Of a stretch of DNA of 64,000 nt, positions 26,911-36,071 are shown one piece after another. The notes beneath the pieces were generated by a model. That model searched no databases and was not told the DNA's origin. It worked only from the letters and a program-made list of their open reading frames with translations. The position numbers and the translations under genes were made by a program. Numbering within the stretch: the stretch's first letter is position 1; each line of letters opens with the position of its first letter. The stretch is from assembly GCA_020724265.1 (NCBI GenBank), contig DYHH01000007.1, positions 103,620-167,619 on the forward strand. Direction: 5' to 3'. Origin of the DNA: Melioribacter roseus. GTDB lineage: Bacteria; Bacteroidota; Ignavibacteria; Ignavibacteriales; Melioribacteraceae.

Positions 26911-27732
26911 CTATAATGGAAGTGTCAAATAAAGATAAATAAACGGTGAGGTGAAAATAAGCGAATCAAATCTATCAAACACACCTCCGTGACCCGGAAT
27001 TAATGCCGATGAATCTTTTACATCTGCATCGCGTTTTATTAAGCTTTCTACCAAATCTCCCATTTGACCTATTGTACCAACCAAACCGCCGATAACAACT
27101 GCATCTGTAATTGAAAGAAATTCTAACACGAGAAATTTAGCTGCCATCATTGTTATCAAAGAAAAAACTAAACCGGCAATTGCTCCTTCCCAGCTTTTTT
27201 TCGGACTTACACGAGGAAAGAGTTTGTGTTTACCAAATGCCGTTCCCAAAAAGAAAGCAGCTGAATCACAAATCCAAATTGTTACTAGAATGGCAATTAT
27301 TAAGAAACCACCTTGGTCATAAAGTAAATATGAAAAAACGTAAAGCTCCCTTATTCCGATTAGAGTCGCAGAGAATAAACCTATATAAAAGATTCCTAAA
27401 TAAGTAACTCCTAAGTTAAGAATAGCCGAAGATTTGTTATGAAAAAGTTCAAACAAGAGAAGCAGTGATGATATAATAATTACAAGTGAGAGAAAATTGA
27501 TCCATTTGAAATAAAAATTAAGAACAATTACGGCAACAGATACTAAACCAATAAATATATTTGGCGAAGTAGATTTATTTTTAACTAATCGAACAAATTC
27601 ATAAAAGGAAATCATAGCAATTCCAAGAACAAACAGCAAAAATAAAATACCACCCAAATATGATGCGGCTGCAATAAACGGAATTGCAATAACTGAAACG
27701 ATTATTCTTGTACCGGTTTTATTCTGCGACAT
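26911..27732 (-). CDS. cdsA: Phosphatidate cytidylyltransferase
   Basis: This 273-residue protein has seven or eight membrane helices. The C-terminal CdsA signature runs from SPKKSWEGAIAGLVFS through MGDLVESLIKRDADVKDSS to PGHGGVFDRFDSL. It makes CDP-diacylglycerol from phosphatidic acid and CTP, the branch point of phospholipid synthesis. Its ATG shares one base with the stop of the preceding DUF2007 gene. It is embedded in an envelope-related gene run, which suits its role. Confidence 0.96.
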   Translation of the reverse strand: MSQNKTGTRIIVSVIAIPFIAAASYLGGILFLLFVLGIAMISFYEFVRLVKNKSTSPNIFIGLVSVAVIVLNFYFKWINFLSLVIIISSLLLLFELFHNKSSAILNLGVTYLGIFYIGLFSATLIGIRELYVFSYLLYDQGGFLIIAILVTIWICDSAAFFLGTAFGKHKLFPRVSPKKSWEGAIAGLVFSLITMMAAKFLVLEFLSITDAVVIGGLVGTIGQMGDLVESLIKRDADVKDSSALIPGHGGVFDRFDSLIFTSPFIYLYLTLPL

Positions 27733-28076
27733 TATTCCTCGTTAATATTATCCTTTCTTGAATTAATGTCGTTAATAATCTCAATTGCAGATTCGGCATC
27801 CATCTTTTTTACAAGTAATTTAATTACTGCAAGATCTCCGACTGCCGGGTAATTTCTATCTTTTTGACCAAGTATTAAAGAGTCTATTTCAGCTCCAAGC
27901 AAATTAGCCTTGAACATTTCCGCTTCATAATTTTCACTTGTAGTATAAACTACCAACCAATCGGAGGGATGAACAAGATTTCCTTCGAACTCTTCTTTAT
28001 CAACAAGATTTTCTCCGCAATCGGGGCAAACTACAATACCATCAACAAATTCGAGTTCACATTTGGGGCATATCAT
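27732..28076 (-). CDS. DUF2007 zinc-ribbon protein
   Basis: This is a 114-residue protein. An N-terminal zinc ribbon (CPKCELEFVDGIVVCPDCG) is followed by a DUF2007-type ferredoxin-like domain (WLVVYTTSENYEAEMFKANLLGAEIDSLI ... AVIKLLVKK). DUF2007 is labelled a putative signal-transducing domain, without proven function. It overlaps both neighbours (CPBP protease by 4 bases and cdsA by 1 base), so it is firmly in the operon. A regulatory link to the membrane protease or CdsA is possible but unproven. Confidence 0.85.
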   Translation of the reverse strand: MICPKCELEFVDGIVVCPDCGENLVDKEEFEGNLVHPSDWLVVYTTSENYEAEMFKANLLGAEIDSLILGQKDRNYPAVGDLAVIKLLVKKMDAESAIEIINDINSRKDNINEE

Positions 28077-29032
28077 GGTAGCTCCTTTCTTTGCTTGATT
28101 TTGTTATAATTACGATTTACAAGAAAAATATATAGTATAAATAACAATAAAAAGAAAACAAAAAGAAACAAATTAGTTCCGATTTGACTTGGATCGGAAA
28201 CATCGGCTTGAATAAATTCTTCTTCCCCAAGAATAAAGTAAGTCATAACAGCAATAAAATTATTGAGAAAATGAAGAAGTAACGGTATAAAAATAGACCC
28301 GCTTATATACGCCGAATAACCGAAAAAGAAACCGAGAGCAAGAAGAGCAACAAGACCATAAGGATTAAAATGATACAATGCAAAAAATATTGCAGTAATT
28401 AAAGCTGCCCAAACCGGTTTAATTCTAAATTCAAAACTTTTTTGTACATAACCCCTAAAGAAAACTTCTTCACAAATAGACGGAACAACAGCAACAACAA
28501 TTACAATGAACGATGCTTCAAAAACAGTCTCACTGCGCAGAAGATCGGAATATGTTTCAGTTACAAGTTTATCTAATTGATCTAAAATAGATTTGATTTT
28601 TTCAACGACAACATATTTTTCGGCTAATAGATTTATCAGAAAATTTTGTACGTACAAATATGTTTGAAGAAGGGGAGTGATCAAAACCATTCCAACAATA
28701 AAAACAACTATTTCTTTGAATGAAGGAAGTGTAAAACGAATGATTGTACCGACATCTTCATAAATCAACTTAGCAAATACAAGAGCCGGTAGAAGAATGA
28801 ACATAATCTGTCCGCCTATTGTCATTAACCGCATGGCATTTACGTTTGCCGACTTTATATCTAAACCGAAAATTAATAGGGTTAAAATGCTTCCGCCGAT
28901 TTGGTATAATACAAATACTACTACCAAACCGGTAAATGCGGCTGCAATGGGAGACATTGTTGGATATATTTTTTCTTCTTGTGAGTCCCCTAGATCGGGA
29001 GATTCTTCCGGATTATTAAAGTCGTCATTCAT
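28073..29032 (-). CDS. CPBP-family intramembrane metalloprotease
   Basis: This 319-residue membrane protein has about eight helices. CPBP (Abi/CAAX-like) motifs are all present: EEVFFRGYVQKSF (EExxxR), FALYHFNPYG (second metal ligand His) and LLLHFLNNFIAV (HxxxN). The family includes CAAX prenyl endopeptidases and bacteriocin-immunity proteases; the substrate here is unknown. The N-terminal 25 residues are acidic and cytoplasmic. It starts a tight set with the DUF2007 protein and cdsA. Confidence 0.92.
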   Translation of the reverse strand: MNDDFNNPEESPDLGDSQEEKIYPTMSPIAAAFTGLVVVFVLYQIGGSILTLLIFGLDIKSANVNAMRLMTIGGQIMFILLPALVFAKLIYEDVGTIIRFTLPSFKEIVVFIVGMVLITPLLQTYLYVQNFLINLLAEKYVVVEKIKSILDQLDKLVTETYSDLLRSETVFEASFIVIVVAVVPSICEEVFFRGYVQKSFEFRIKPVWAALITAIFFALYHFNPYGLVALLALGFFFGYSAYISGSIFIPLLLHFLNNFIAVMTYFILGEEEFIQADVSDPSQIGTNLFLFVFFLLLFILYIFLVNRNYNKIKQRKELP

Positions 29033-29089
29033 ATGGAATTTAAGATAAGAAAAAGCTTAAAATTTCTCTATCGAAAAGATATTAAAGAG

Positions 29090-29866
29090 TTATTTTACTT
29101 TTGAGGTAAGTTCTCCGGCAAGCCCTTCGTATGCTGTAAGTTCCGAATCAATTGAGCCGATAATTACTTTGGTTTTAACCTTTACCGGAATTTTCAATTC
29201 ATCATCTGTTAGCCAAATTATAATGTTGCCTTCATTTTTGAATAAACCACCTTCAACAACAAGCGGCTCTACCATTATACAGTCAAATGTACCTGCTTCA
29301 ACTTTAATTCTTTCTTTGCCGTGATAAATTACATCAAGCGGGTAAACTTTGTCATTATAAAAATTTTCCAAATGAAATCTATCGCCCGGTTTCATGTCAC
29401 TAAAATCGAAAGTTCTTGTAATATAAAATGCGGAGAGAATATCGTTTACATTAGGAGGTATTTCAAAAGTTCCGCCAGTAGTTTTTGCAAATCCTCTTCT
29501 TTGATCAAAGAAAGCCGAAAAATCTTTTGTGTATTTTCCTTCGCGGATGTGCTGCTCAAAACGCCATGGGAATAATCCCTCAACATCTAAAAAAGTTTCA
29601 TATCTATCTCTTACTATAAAGAATGGGTCAAATGCCGGTACGGTATTTACGCGGAAGGTAACATGGTAAACATCTCTTCCGGCTAACTTTCTAGTATTCT
29701 GAACCGCCATTTCTGCAATACCTGCGGTAACAAAACCGTATTTAACATCGAAAGTTAATTTTTCGCCTTCTTTAAATGCATTGTTTTCGATTTTTCTGAA
29801 TTCCTCCGAATAAAAAGAAGAAACCAGTAACAATATTAGAGTTATATGTTTATATATATTTCTCAC
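29090..29866 (-). CDS. DUF3108 exported protein
   Basis: This 258-residue protein has a signal peptide (MRNIYKHITLILLLVSSFYS). It is a full DUF3108 domain protein, with motifs NAFKEGEKLTFDVKYGFVTAGIAEM, FRVNTVPAFDPFFIVRDRYETFLD, PWRFEQHIREGKY and CIMVEPLVVEGGLFKNEG. DUF3108 proteins are periplasmic and rich in beta structure, with no assigned function. It lies 7 bases after the glycosyltransferase 9 gene in the envelope run, which suggests a cell-surface role. Confidence 0.88.
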   Translation of the reverse strand: MRNIYKHITLILLLVSSFYSEEFRKIENNAFKEGEKLTFDVKYGFVTAGIAEMAVQNTRKLAGRDVYHVTFRVNTVPAFDPFFIVRDRYETFLDVEGLFPWRFEQHIREGKYTKDFSAFFDQRRGFAKTTGGTFEIPPNVNDILSAFYITRTFDFSDMKPGDRFHLENFYNDKVYPLDVIYHGKERIKVEAGTFDCIMVEPLVVEGGLFKNEGNIIIWLTDDELKIPVKVKTKVIIGSIDSELTAYEGLAGELTSKVK

Positions 29867-29873
29867 GTTTTTC

Positions 29874-30896
29874 TCAATTCAATAAATTGGTTATTTTATA
29901 AAAGACTTCATCAATATTAATACTGCTCATACAATTCAACCGTTCACATTGTTCTCTAGTACAATTTTTGCAATCAATAGAGGGGGAGAAAATTAATCTA
30001 TTATGCGTGTATGGTCCCCATCTTTCAACCGAACATTCTTTTATTTTAGGATAGAATCCGACAACATATTTATTAAGTGCAGCAGCAATATGAATCGGTC
30101 CTGTTGAATTTGCTATCAACAAATTGCTTCGGTTTATTAAAGCGGTCAATTCTTCAAGATTTAGTTTGCCGGCTAAGTTATATGTGTTTTTATCAATCAT
30201 GAATTTTTCGCATGTCGTTTTTTCTGCTTCCGAACCTGTTATCAGAATAGAATATTCCAATTCACGTGCCAAACGCCCTGTTAATTTAATAAAGCTTGAA
30301 ATCGGGAGATCAATAGAGCTTCCACCGCTCCCAGGGTGAACAATTATAAGTTTTTTATCAACCGGAACATTAAACTCTTGTAATAATGAATCAATTTTTT
30401 GTTCACTTTTGCTGTTTATTTGTATATCAAACGATACACTACTTTTTTCTATATTTTTTATACCAAGCGGCGCCAATAAACTTAAATTATATTCTAATTC
30501 GTGTTTATCACCGCTTCTTCTATGCTCATAAATTTTATGTGTGAATAAAAATGAAAATAATCTGTAACCAGAACCGATTCTCTGCCTAATTCCCGAAAAC
30601 CATACCGCAAGCGAAATTCTTAAGCGTGGATAAACTATTACGGCAGTATCGAAACTTTCATTTTTTAAAAGCGAAACAAGTTTAAAATAATTTATCCTGC
30701 CGTTTTTTACAGGTAACACTAATGTAGATTCAATGTACTTATTATTACGCGGCAGAGATTCAGTGTAATCTCTTACTAAGAATGTAATTGATGCATTTGA
30801 TATGTATTGTTTTATAATTTTTGCCAAAGGCAGAGTTAATACAACATCACCTATTCGGTCGGTTCTAATAATTAATATTTTTCTTTTATCATTCAT
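29874..30896 (-). CDS. Glycosyltransferase family 9 (heptosyltransferase-like)
   Basis: This 340-residue protein starts KILIIRTDRIGDVVLTLPL, the GT9 N-terminus with the Asp-Arg-x-Gly-Asp motif. The C-terminal nucleotide-sugar domain has LIIVHPGSGGSSIDLP and LLIANSTGPIHIAAALN. GT9 enzymes add heptose or similar sugars to the lipopolysaccharide core. Five cysteines lie in the last 40 residues (CSVER ... CKNCTREQCERLNCM), a pattern seen in many GT9 proteins of this phylum. It overlaps the glycosylase gene by 4 bases. The sugar donor cannot be told. Confidence 0.92.
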   Translation of the reverse strand: MNDKRKILIIRTDRIGDVVLTLPLAKIIKQYISNASITFLVRDYTESLPRNNKYIESTLVLPVKNGRINYFKLVSLLKNESFDTAVIVYPRLRISLAVWFSGIRQRIGSGYRLFSFLFTHKIYEHRRSGDKHELEYNLSLLAPLGIKNIEKSSVSFDIQINSKSEQKIDSLLQEFNVPVDKKLIIVHPGSGGSSIDLPISSFIKLTGRLARELEYSILITGSEAEKTTCEKFMIDKNTYNLAGKLNLEELTALINRSNLLIANSTGPIHIAAALNKYVVGFYPKIKECSVERWGPYTHNRLIFSPSIDCKNCTREQCERLNCMSSINIDEVFYKITNLLN

Positions 30897-31507
30897 TTCT
30901 TAGAAACATAAGGATTATCTTTAATATAAAATCGCCAGAGTAAATCCACCGATTTCTTAATTCCTATACGAGTTGTAGTAACAATTTCGTTTTTCAGAAT
31001 TTTTTCTCCTTTCAATAAAAATATTGGTTCTTTTGTTAAATCCAAACCGTTATCTTTTTTCTCAATTGCAAAAGCACTGCAAAACTTTGCCGGACCGTTT
31101 GTTAAAAGTTTTCTTCGTGAATAAGGTAATTCGGTTTTCCCAAATCTATTCATTTCCATGATATTAATACCATCTATTGGCTCAACTGCTCTTATTAAAA
31201 TCGCAGAACCTTCATTTTTCTTACCGCAGACAATATTTGCACAAAAATGCATTCCGTAAGTAAAGTAAACATAAAGAAATCCGCCTTCGCGAAACATTAC
31301 ATCGTTACGTTTAGTTTTTCCATTATAAGTATGTGCCGCTTCGTCATCTTTACCTCGATAGGCTTCAACCTCAACAATTTTTCCGGTCAGATATATATCG
31401 CCTAATTTTCTAACAAATATTTTGCCCAGCAATTTAGGAGCGAGCTTTACAGGATCTTGTAAGTAAAATTCTTTCGGGATAATTGTTTTTGGTGAGATTG
31501 AACTCAT
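30893..31507 (-). CDS. 3-methyladenine DNA glycosylase (AAG/MPG family)
   Basis: This 204-residue protein is a complete AAG/MPG-type glycosylase. The catalytic region is GKIVEVEAYRGKDDEAAHTYNGKTKRN, with the catalytic Glu in VEAY. YVYFTYGMHFCANIV and AILIRAVEPIDGI follow, then the RKLLTNGPAKFCSAF motif. It removes alkylated and deaminated purines. It lies among envelope genes with a 4-base overlap to GT9, so co-transcription is likely although the roles differ. Confidence 0.95.
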   Translation of the reverse strand: MSSISPKTIIPKEFYLQDPVKLAPKLLGKIFVRKLGDIYLTGKIVEVEAYRGKDDEAAHTYNGKTKRNDVMFREGGFLYVYFTYGMHFCANIVCGKKNEGSAILIRAVEPIDGINIMEMNRFGKTELPYSRRKLLTNGPAKFCSAFAIEKKDNGLDLTKEPIFLLKGEKILKNEIVTTTRIGIKKSVDLLWRFYIKDNPYVSKK

Positions 31508-31526
31508 TAAGATTTGCCGGGATGAA

Positions 31527-32138
31527 TTATTTATTCATCATCTTTTTTGTTTCTTCAATTTTTTCTTTGAGATGAGCAGCTTTGTTCGGATTTATTTCAA
31601 GAAGTTTCTGATATATATCTAAAGCTTCGTTATAGTTTCCTTGTGAAAAATAAATATTAGCCAGTGTTTCGGAAATAAATTGTTTGCCCATTGAAGAGAA
31701 GTCCTCATTAATTTGATTCGACTTATTATCATCGACGGGAGGAATTTTTGCTTTACTTATAACATCCGCTAAGTTTTCAAGGTCGTCTTCCAACGATTTT
31801 TTTTCTGCATTTTGAATATCTTCTTCAATCTCAAGATTTGCTCTTTCTTCTTCAATCTTTTCCAAGTAATAATTAATCAATTCATCATCATCTATTTCCG
31901 GACGAAGCTCTTCCATGATATCGATAACTTTTCGGTATTCACCCTTTTTCGCGAGAGCTTCGACGTAAATTAATCTTGCGGTTATATAATCGGGGAAATT
32001 ATGAAATCCATTTTCTAAAATTGTTATTGCTTGTTCTATGTTACCGTTTTTAAGTTCGGATTCGGCAACCCGAGCAAATAAAGGTGAATTATTGTTGAAC
32101 TCGTAAATAAGTTTTATTTTATCTAAAACTTTAGTCAT
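31527..32138 (-). CDS. Tetratricopeptide-repeat protein
   Basis: This 203-residue protein has TPR-like helices at both ends: SPLFARVAESELKNGNIEQAITILENGFHNFPDY and AKKGEYRKVIDIMEEL near the N-terminus, and ISETLANIYFSQGNYNEALDIYQKLLEINP at the C-terminus. An acidic coiled linker lies between them. It has no signal peptide, so it is cytoplasmic. It overlaps the GT2 gene by 4 bases, which suggests it scaffolds or regulates the glycosyltransferase. The partner is inferred only. Confidence 0.85.
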   Translation of the reverse strand: MTKVLDKIKLIYEFNNNSPLFARVAESELKNGNIEQAITILENGFHNFPDYITARLIYVEALAKKGEYRKVIDIMEELRPEIDDDELINYYLEKIEEERANLEIEEDIQNAEKKSLEDDLENLADVISKAKIPPVDDNKSNQINEDFSSMGKQFISETLANIYFSQGNYNEALDIYQKLLEINPNKAAHLKEKIEETKKMMNK

Positions 32139-33610
32139 GCGGCAATCTTTTGTTTTTTAGTAAATGAATTCCTAAACGAAAAGTATGAAACCGAACCAAA
32201 TCCGAAAAAGAACATCAGTTGAAATGGCAGTGCGGCAATTTCCATAAAATAAATTGATGCAGCTACTCCTATAAAACAATAAACTGCAAGGATCATTTCA
32301 ACATAAGCTGAGCTTTCGATTTTCATATTCATAAAGTATTTATTTTTTTCAAGCGAATCGTCTTTTTTCTGAACTTTGAATTTCGGTGTACGCACGAATT
32401 CACTTTTTCTGTCAAGCAAAGCTTCAACAACCGCACGTGTATTATTTACAGCAAATCCCATACTGCCAGCCATAAATAATGGAAAGAGTGCAATCTTTTT
32501 TCGCCAATCATGATGAACATTTTTTTGACCGAACAAATAAAACACGAAAGAGCTCAAGAATGCCAATACAAAAATTGCCATAAAGTTAAAAAATGTATCA
32601 TACGGACCGCTGTTCTTTATAAATATAAGCGGAACATTTAAAATACCTGCTAATAAAATGAAAGGGAAAACAATATTATTTGTTAAATGAAAAGTTGACT
32701 GAAGTTTTACACGTAACGGAATTTTTGATTTCCAAACTTCGGGGAGGATTTTTTTTGCAGTTTCAATTGCACCTTTAGTCCATCGAAATTGTTGGGCTTT
32801 AAGTGCATTCATTTCGGCTGGCAACTCGGCAGGTGTTGTAAAGTCTCGGAGATAAATAAATTTCCATCCTTTTAATTGAGCGCGGTAACTTAAGTCCAAA
32901 TCCTCCGTCAAAGTATCTGCATGCCAATTACCGGCATCTTCAATACAGCTTCTTTTCCAGACGCCGCCTGTGCCGTTGAAATTGATAAAAAATCCGGAAC
33001 GGTTTCTTACCGTTTGTTCGATTACAAAATGACCGTCTAATGCAAGAGCTTGAATTTTTGTTAATATAGAATAATCTTCATTCAAGTGTTCCCATCTTGT
33101 TTGAACCATTCCAACATTGTCATCTCCTAAAAACTTAAGAGTATTTTTTAAGAAATCGGGTTTGGGAATAAAATCAGCATCAAAAATAGCAACAAACTCT
33201 CCGGTTGCAGTTTTAAGACCTTCTTTAAGAGCTCCTGCTTTATATCCGGTTCTATCCGTTCTGTGAATATGTTTTATATTAAAACCCAACTTCTGTTTTT
33301 CTTCAACAGCGCGAGCAACAACTTCTACAGTTTCATCGGTTGAATCATCCAGCACTTGAATTTCCAATTGTTCTTTTGGAAAATCGATATCGCAAACAGC
33401 ATCGATCAATCTTTCTGAAACATACATTTCATTATAAAGTGGAAGCTGAATCGTTACTGTTTTGTTATATGCTTCGGCTTCTTTTTCTTTTGGAATATTT
33501 TTACCGTATTTCCATTGATAATAAACCATTATAAATCCATGACTTGCAAAAATCATAAGGATTGATAATGAAGAAATATAAGCCAGTAAAACAATTTCAT
33601 CGAAGTTCAT
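32135..33610 (-). CDS. Processive membrane glycosyltransferase family 2
   Basis: This protein has about 491 residues from the chosen ATG (MNFDEIVLLAYISS). One N-terminal helix and three or four C-terminal helices flank a GT2 domain with the D,D,D,QxxRW set: VLDDSTDET, AIFDADFIP, LTEDLDLSYRA and QQFRWTKGA. This is the pattern of cellulose-synthase-like and glucomannan-synthase-like enzymes that build or extrude polysaccharide, or make glycolipids. An in-frame start five codons upstream (33625) would overlap lptE. Followed directly by a TPR protein. The product is unknown. Confidence 0.92.
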   Translation of the reverse strand: MNFDEIVLLAYISSLSILMIFASHGFIMVYYQWKYGKNIPKEKEAEAYNKTVTIQLPLYNEMYVSERLIDAVCDIDFPKEQLEIQVLDDSTDETVEVVARAVEEKQKLGFNIKHIHRTDRTGYKAGALKEGLKTATGEFVAIFDADFIPKPDFLKNTLKFLGDDNVGMVQTRWEHLNEDYSILTKIQALALDGHFVIEQTVRNRSGFFINFNGTGGVWKRSCIEDAGNWHADTLTEDLDLSYRAQLKGWKFIYLRDFTTPAELPAEMNALKAQQFRWTKGAIETAKKILPEVWKSKIPLRVKLQSTFHLTNNIVFPFILLAGILNVPLIFIKNSGPYDTFFNFMAIFVLAFLSSFVFYLFGQKNVHHDWRKKIALFPLFMAGSMGFAVNNTRAVVEALLDRKSEFVRTPKFKVQKKDDSLEKNKYFMNMKIESSAYVEMILAVYCFIGVAASIYFMEIAALPFQLMFFFGFGSVSYFSFRNSFTKKQKIAA

Positions 33611-33618
33611 TTTTCCCT

Positions 33619-34143
33619 CTACCAATTTGAAACAACCGCAAGAAGTATATCTTCTGTTATCTTATCGATAGCTTCTTGAATTGCTTCGTTTCTTAGTGCT
33701 ATAATATCCCCTTCGTTAACATAGTCTGCATAGTTTGAAAAATTTTGTTCGAAGATGGTTGTTTTTTTAATAAAATCTCTATAGATAACTTTAACAGTAA
33801 TTGTTACGCGACGCGCATCAACAGTTTCAATACCCCCTTGTGCACCCACAGAAGAGGGAGCATCGCTGATTGAAAGAATAGTACTTTCTAAAATTGCGTC
33901 GGCTTCGGTTCTTTCTCTTATTTGAAGAGAATTGTCGTCTATAAATTTAGTGATTAATTCATTTGTAAAATCCTCTCTTAAATTCGGTTCGCCTGAACCG
34001 CTGCGGTCATCAAACAAGGGTATTGCAATCGAATTAAGATGAGGAGGTATCGATGCACCGGTAAAGGAGTAACTGCATCCGGCAATAATTAAAGCCGATA
34101 AAGTGATTACAGATAATATTTTTATGCGATTACTGAATTTCAT
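33619..34143 (-). CDS. lptE: LptE-like LPS assembly lipoprotein
   Basis: This 174-residue protein has a lipoprotein signal (LSALIIAGCSYSF, lipobox LIIAGC), so the mature protein begins at a lipidated Cys. The body matches the LptE family as annotated in Bacteroidota: PPHLNSIAIPLFDDRSGSGE, LREDFTNELITKFI, ADAILESTI and ARRVTITVKVIYRDF. LptE plugs the LptD barrel and helps insert lipopolysaccharide in the outer membrane. LptD is not in the window. It overlaps the sigma-54 activator gene by 14 bases. Confidence 0.88.
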   Translation of the reverse strand: MKFSNRIKILSVITLSALIIAGCSYSFTGASIPPHLNSIAIPLFDDRSGSGEPNLREDFTNELITKFIDDNSLQIRERTEADAILESTILSISDAPSSVGAQGGIETVDARRVTITVKVIYRDFIKKTTIFEQNFSNYADYVNEGDIIALRNEAIQEAIDKITEDILLAVVSNW

Positions 34144-35236
34144 ACTCTTTCAATTTTCTGTATAATGTTCTTTCGCTGATGTTTAATAATTTAGCGGCTT
34201 TTCGTTTGTTGCCGCGAGTAAAGTCAAGCGCATTTTCTATTGCATTTTTTTCTAGTTTATCAATTGGAATTACTTCATCAACACGATAGCTTCTTCCATT
34301 ACTTTGAAGTTCGCTTTGATTATTAATTGCAATATCCTTCAATTCAATTAAGTCTTTTTTTATCTCAATAAGTGCGCGATAAATCATTTCTCTATCAAGT
34401 GCTTCGGGAGAACGGTTTAAATGTACCGGTAAATTTTTAATTTGTTCGGCTGCATCTCTTGTAGATAGCAGAGGAAGAAAATCTTGTTCAGTTAAAATAG
34501 ATTCGCGAGAAAGCGCTGCTGCCGTTTCAACGGCATTTTTTAACTCGCGAATATTACCGGGCCATTTATAATCTAATAATAAATCCCAAGCATCTTTACT
34601 TATATTCGGTTTGACTGAATTATTATCATTTGCATAGTTTTCTAAAAAATGTTCTACCAATGCCGATATATCGCTCGGTCTTTTTCTTAGTGGAGGAATA
34701 TTTAGCGAAACAGCTTTCAATCTAAAATAAAGGTCATTTCTAAATCTCTTTGCAGCGACTTCATCCTGTAAATCTTTGTTTGATGCAGCAATTATGCGAA
34801 CATCAACTTTGGTAACCGTTTCGCTCCCGATACGCATAAATTCTTTTGTCTCAAGTATGCGTAACAATTTTACTTGCGTAGTTAATGGCATTTCAGCAAT
34901 TTCATCAAGGAATAATGTTCCGCCATCCGCAATCTCGAAGTAACCCTTTCTATCTTCAAATGCTCCGGTGAATGAACCTTTTTTGTGACCGAATAATTCG
35001 CTCTCTAATATTCCTTCGGGAATGGCACCGCAATTAACGCTTACTAATTTTTTTTGTGATCTTTTACTTGCACCATGAATTGCCCTTGCAAATACTTCTT
35101 TTCCGGTTCCGGATTCTCCGTAGATCAACACGGAAATATCGGAATTTGCAACTTGCAAAGCTATATCGGAAAGATCACGGATCTCCTGTGATTTACCAAT
35201 AATACCGAACTTATTTTGAAATTCTTGTGTGGTCAT
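34130..35236 (-). CDS. Sigma-54-dependent activator without receiver domain
   Basis: This 368-residue protein is an AAA+ enhancer-binding domain starting almost at residue 1, so no sensory N-terminal domain is present. It has Walker A GESGTGKEVFARAIH, the sigma-54 contact loop ELFGHKKGSFTGAFED, and LFLDEIAEMPL. A C-terminal Fis-type helix-turn-helix follows (GNKRKAAKLLNISERTLYRKLKEY). A long linker lies between them. Lacking a receiver, it may be constantly active or controlled by a partner protein. It overlaps lptE, an arrangement repeated in some Bacteroidota relatives, which suggests control of envelope genes. Confidence 0.93.
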   Translation of the reverse strand: MTTQEFQNKFGIIGKSQEIRDLSDIALQVANSDISVLIYGESGTGKEVFARAIHGASKRSQKKLVSVNCGAIPEGILESELFGHKKGSFTGAFEDRKGYFEIADGGTLFLDEIAEMPLTTQVKLLRILETKEFMRIGSETVTKVDVRIIAASNKDLQDEVAAKRFRNDLYFRLKAVSLNIPPLRKRPSDISALVEHFLENYANDNNSVKPNISKDAWDLLLDYKWPGNIRELKNAVETAAALSRESILTEQDFLPLLSTRDAAEQIKNLPVHLNRSPEALDREMIYRALIEIKKDLIELKDIAINNQSELQSNGRSYRVDEVIPIDKLEKNAIENALDFTRGNKRKAAKLLNISERTLYRKLKEYEIQ

Positions 35237-35296
35237 AACATAAATTTTTCAGAGCTTTAAAAATAATACAAATCGATGTGATAATTAAGTGAAATC

Positions 35297-36070
35297 TCAA
35301 GAAAGTGTGACATATTGTCCGTCTTCTGTAACAACAATTTTCTCTGTATCTAAAAATGTTTGATTTTTGAGAAAAACCGTAATTTTTCGTTCATCTTCAT
35401 CGGAAATGTGCGTTAAAAAAATCTGTTTTGGTCTGTAAAAATTAACTACTTCTGACAGCCATTCAAGTTCGATATGAGTGGTTTCTGTTATATAGATTTC
35501 CGGTTCTCTTGTTTCAAACAAAAATAAATCCTCTTTTTCACCAATATCGGAAGTGTAAATTATTTTAGCATTTTCACCGGTCAATAAGATGCTTGCCGAA
35601 ACAAAACGATTTTCATCGATTGAATTCACTTTATACTTATTTCTTATATGTGAGTTTTGTTTTGCCGTAAAATATAATTTCTTATCGACTTTATAATCTT
35701 TGTCAAATTCATAACCGAAAAATTTAATTTCAAATTCAAGTTTATCTTCAAACAAATAACAAGTATGAAGAAATTCTTTAAGGGGTTCAACAAGATTTTT
35801 GTGAGTAAAAATTTTTAACTCGTTTTTTCTATCATTCAATTTCATTTGAGTTATGAGAGTACTTATACCGCTGAAATGATCTGCATGATAATGCGTAAAC
35901 AAAATTGAATCGATTGATTTAAATGAAATGTTATTCTTCAGTAATGCCTTTGAAATTCCATCGCCGCAGTCAACAAGTAATTTTGAATCGAGAGAGTCGA
36001 TTAATATTGAAGAGTGATTTCGCTTAAGTGAAGTCTGCCCGGAGCCGGTTCCGATAAATTGAAGTTTCAT
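35297..36070 (-). CDS. MBL-fold hydrolase (RNase Z-like)
   Basis: This 257-residue protein has the metallo-beta-lactamase fold with all main motifs. IGTGSGQTSLKRNHSSILI is at the N-terminus, the metal-binding FTHYHADHFSG (HxHxDH) near residue 57, and TSDIG and IFLTHISDED near the end. The opening GTGSGxPxxxRxxS style is shared with RNase Z/ElaC and related phosphodiesterases. It lacks an obvious long exosite arm, so tRNA 3'-end processing is possible but not certain. It follows the SPOR gene by 1 base. Confidence 0.85.
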   Translation of the reverse strand: MKLQFIGTGSGQTSLKRNHSSILIDSLDSKLLVDCGDGISKALLKNNISFKSIDSILFTHYHADHFSGISTLITQMKLNDRKNELKIFTHKNLVEPLKEFLHTCYLFEDKLEFEIKFFGYEFDKDYKVDKKLYFTAKQNSHIRNKYKVNSIDENRFVSASILLTGENAKIIYTSDIGEKEDLFLFETREPEIYITETTHIELEWLSEVVNFYRPKQIFLTHISDEDERKITVFLKNQTFLDTEKIVVTEDGQYVTLS

Positions 36071-36071
36071 T

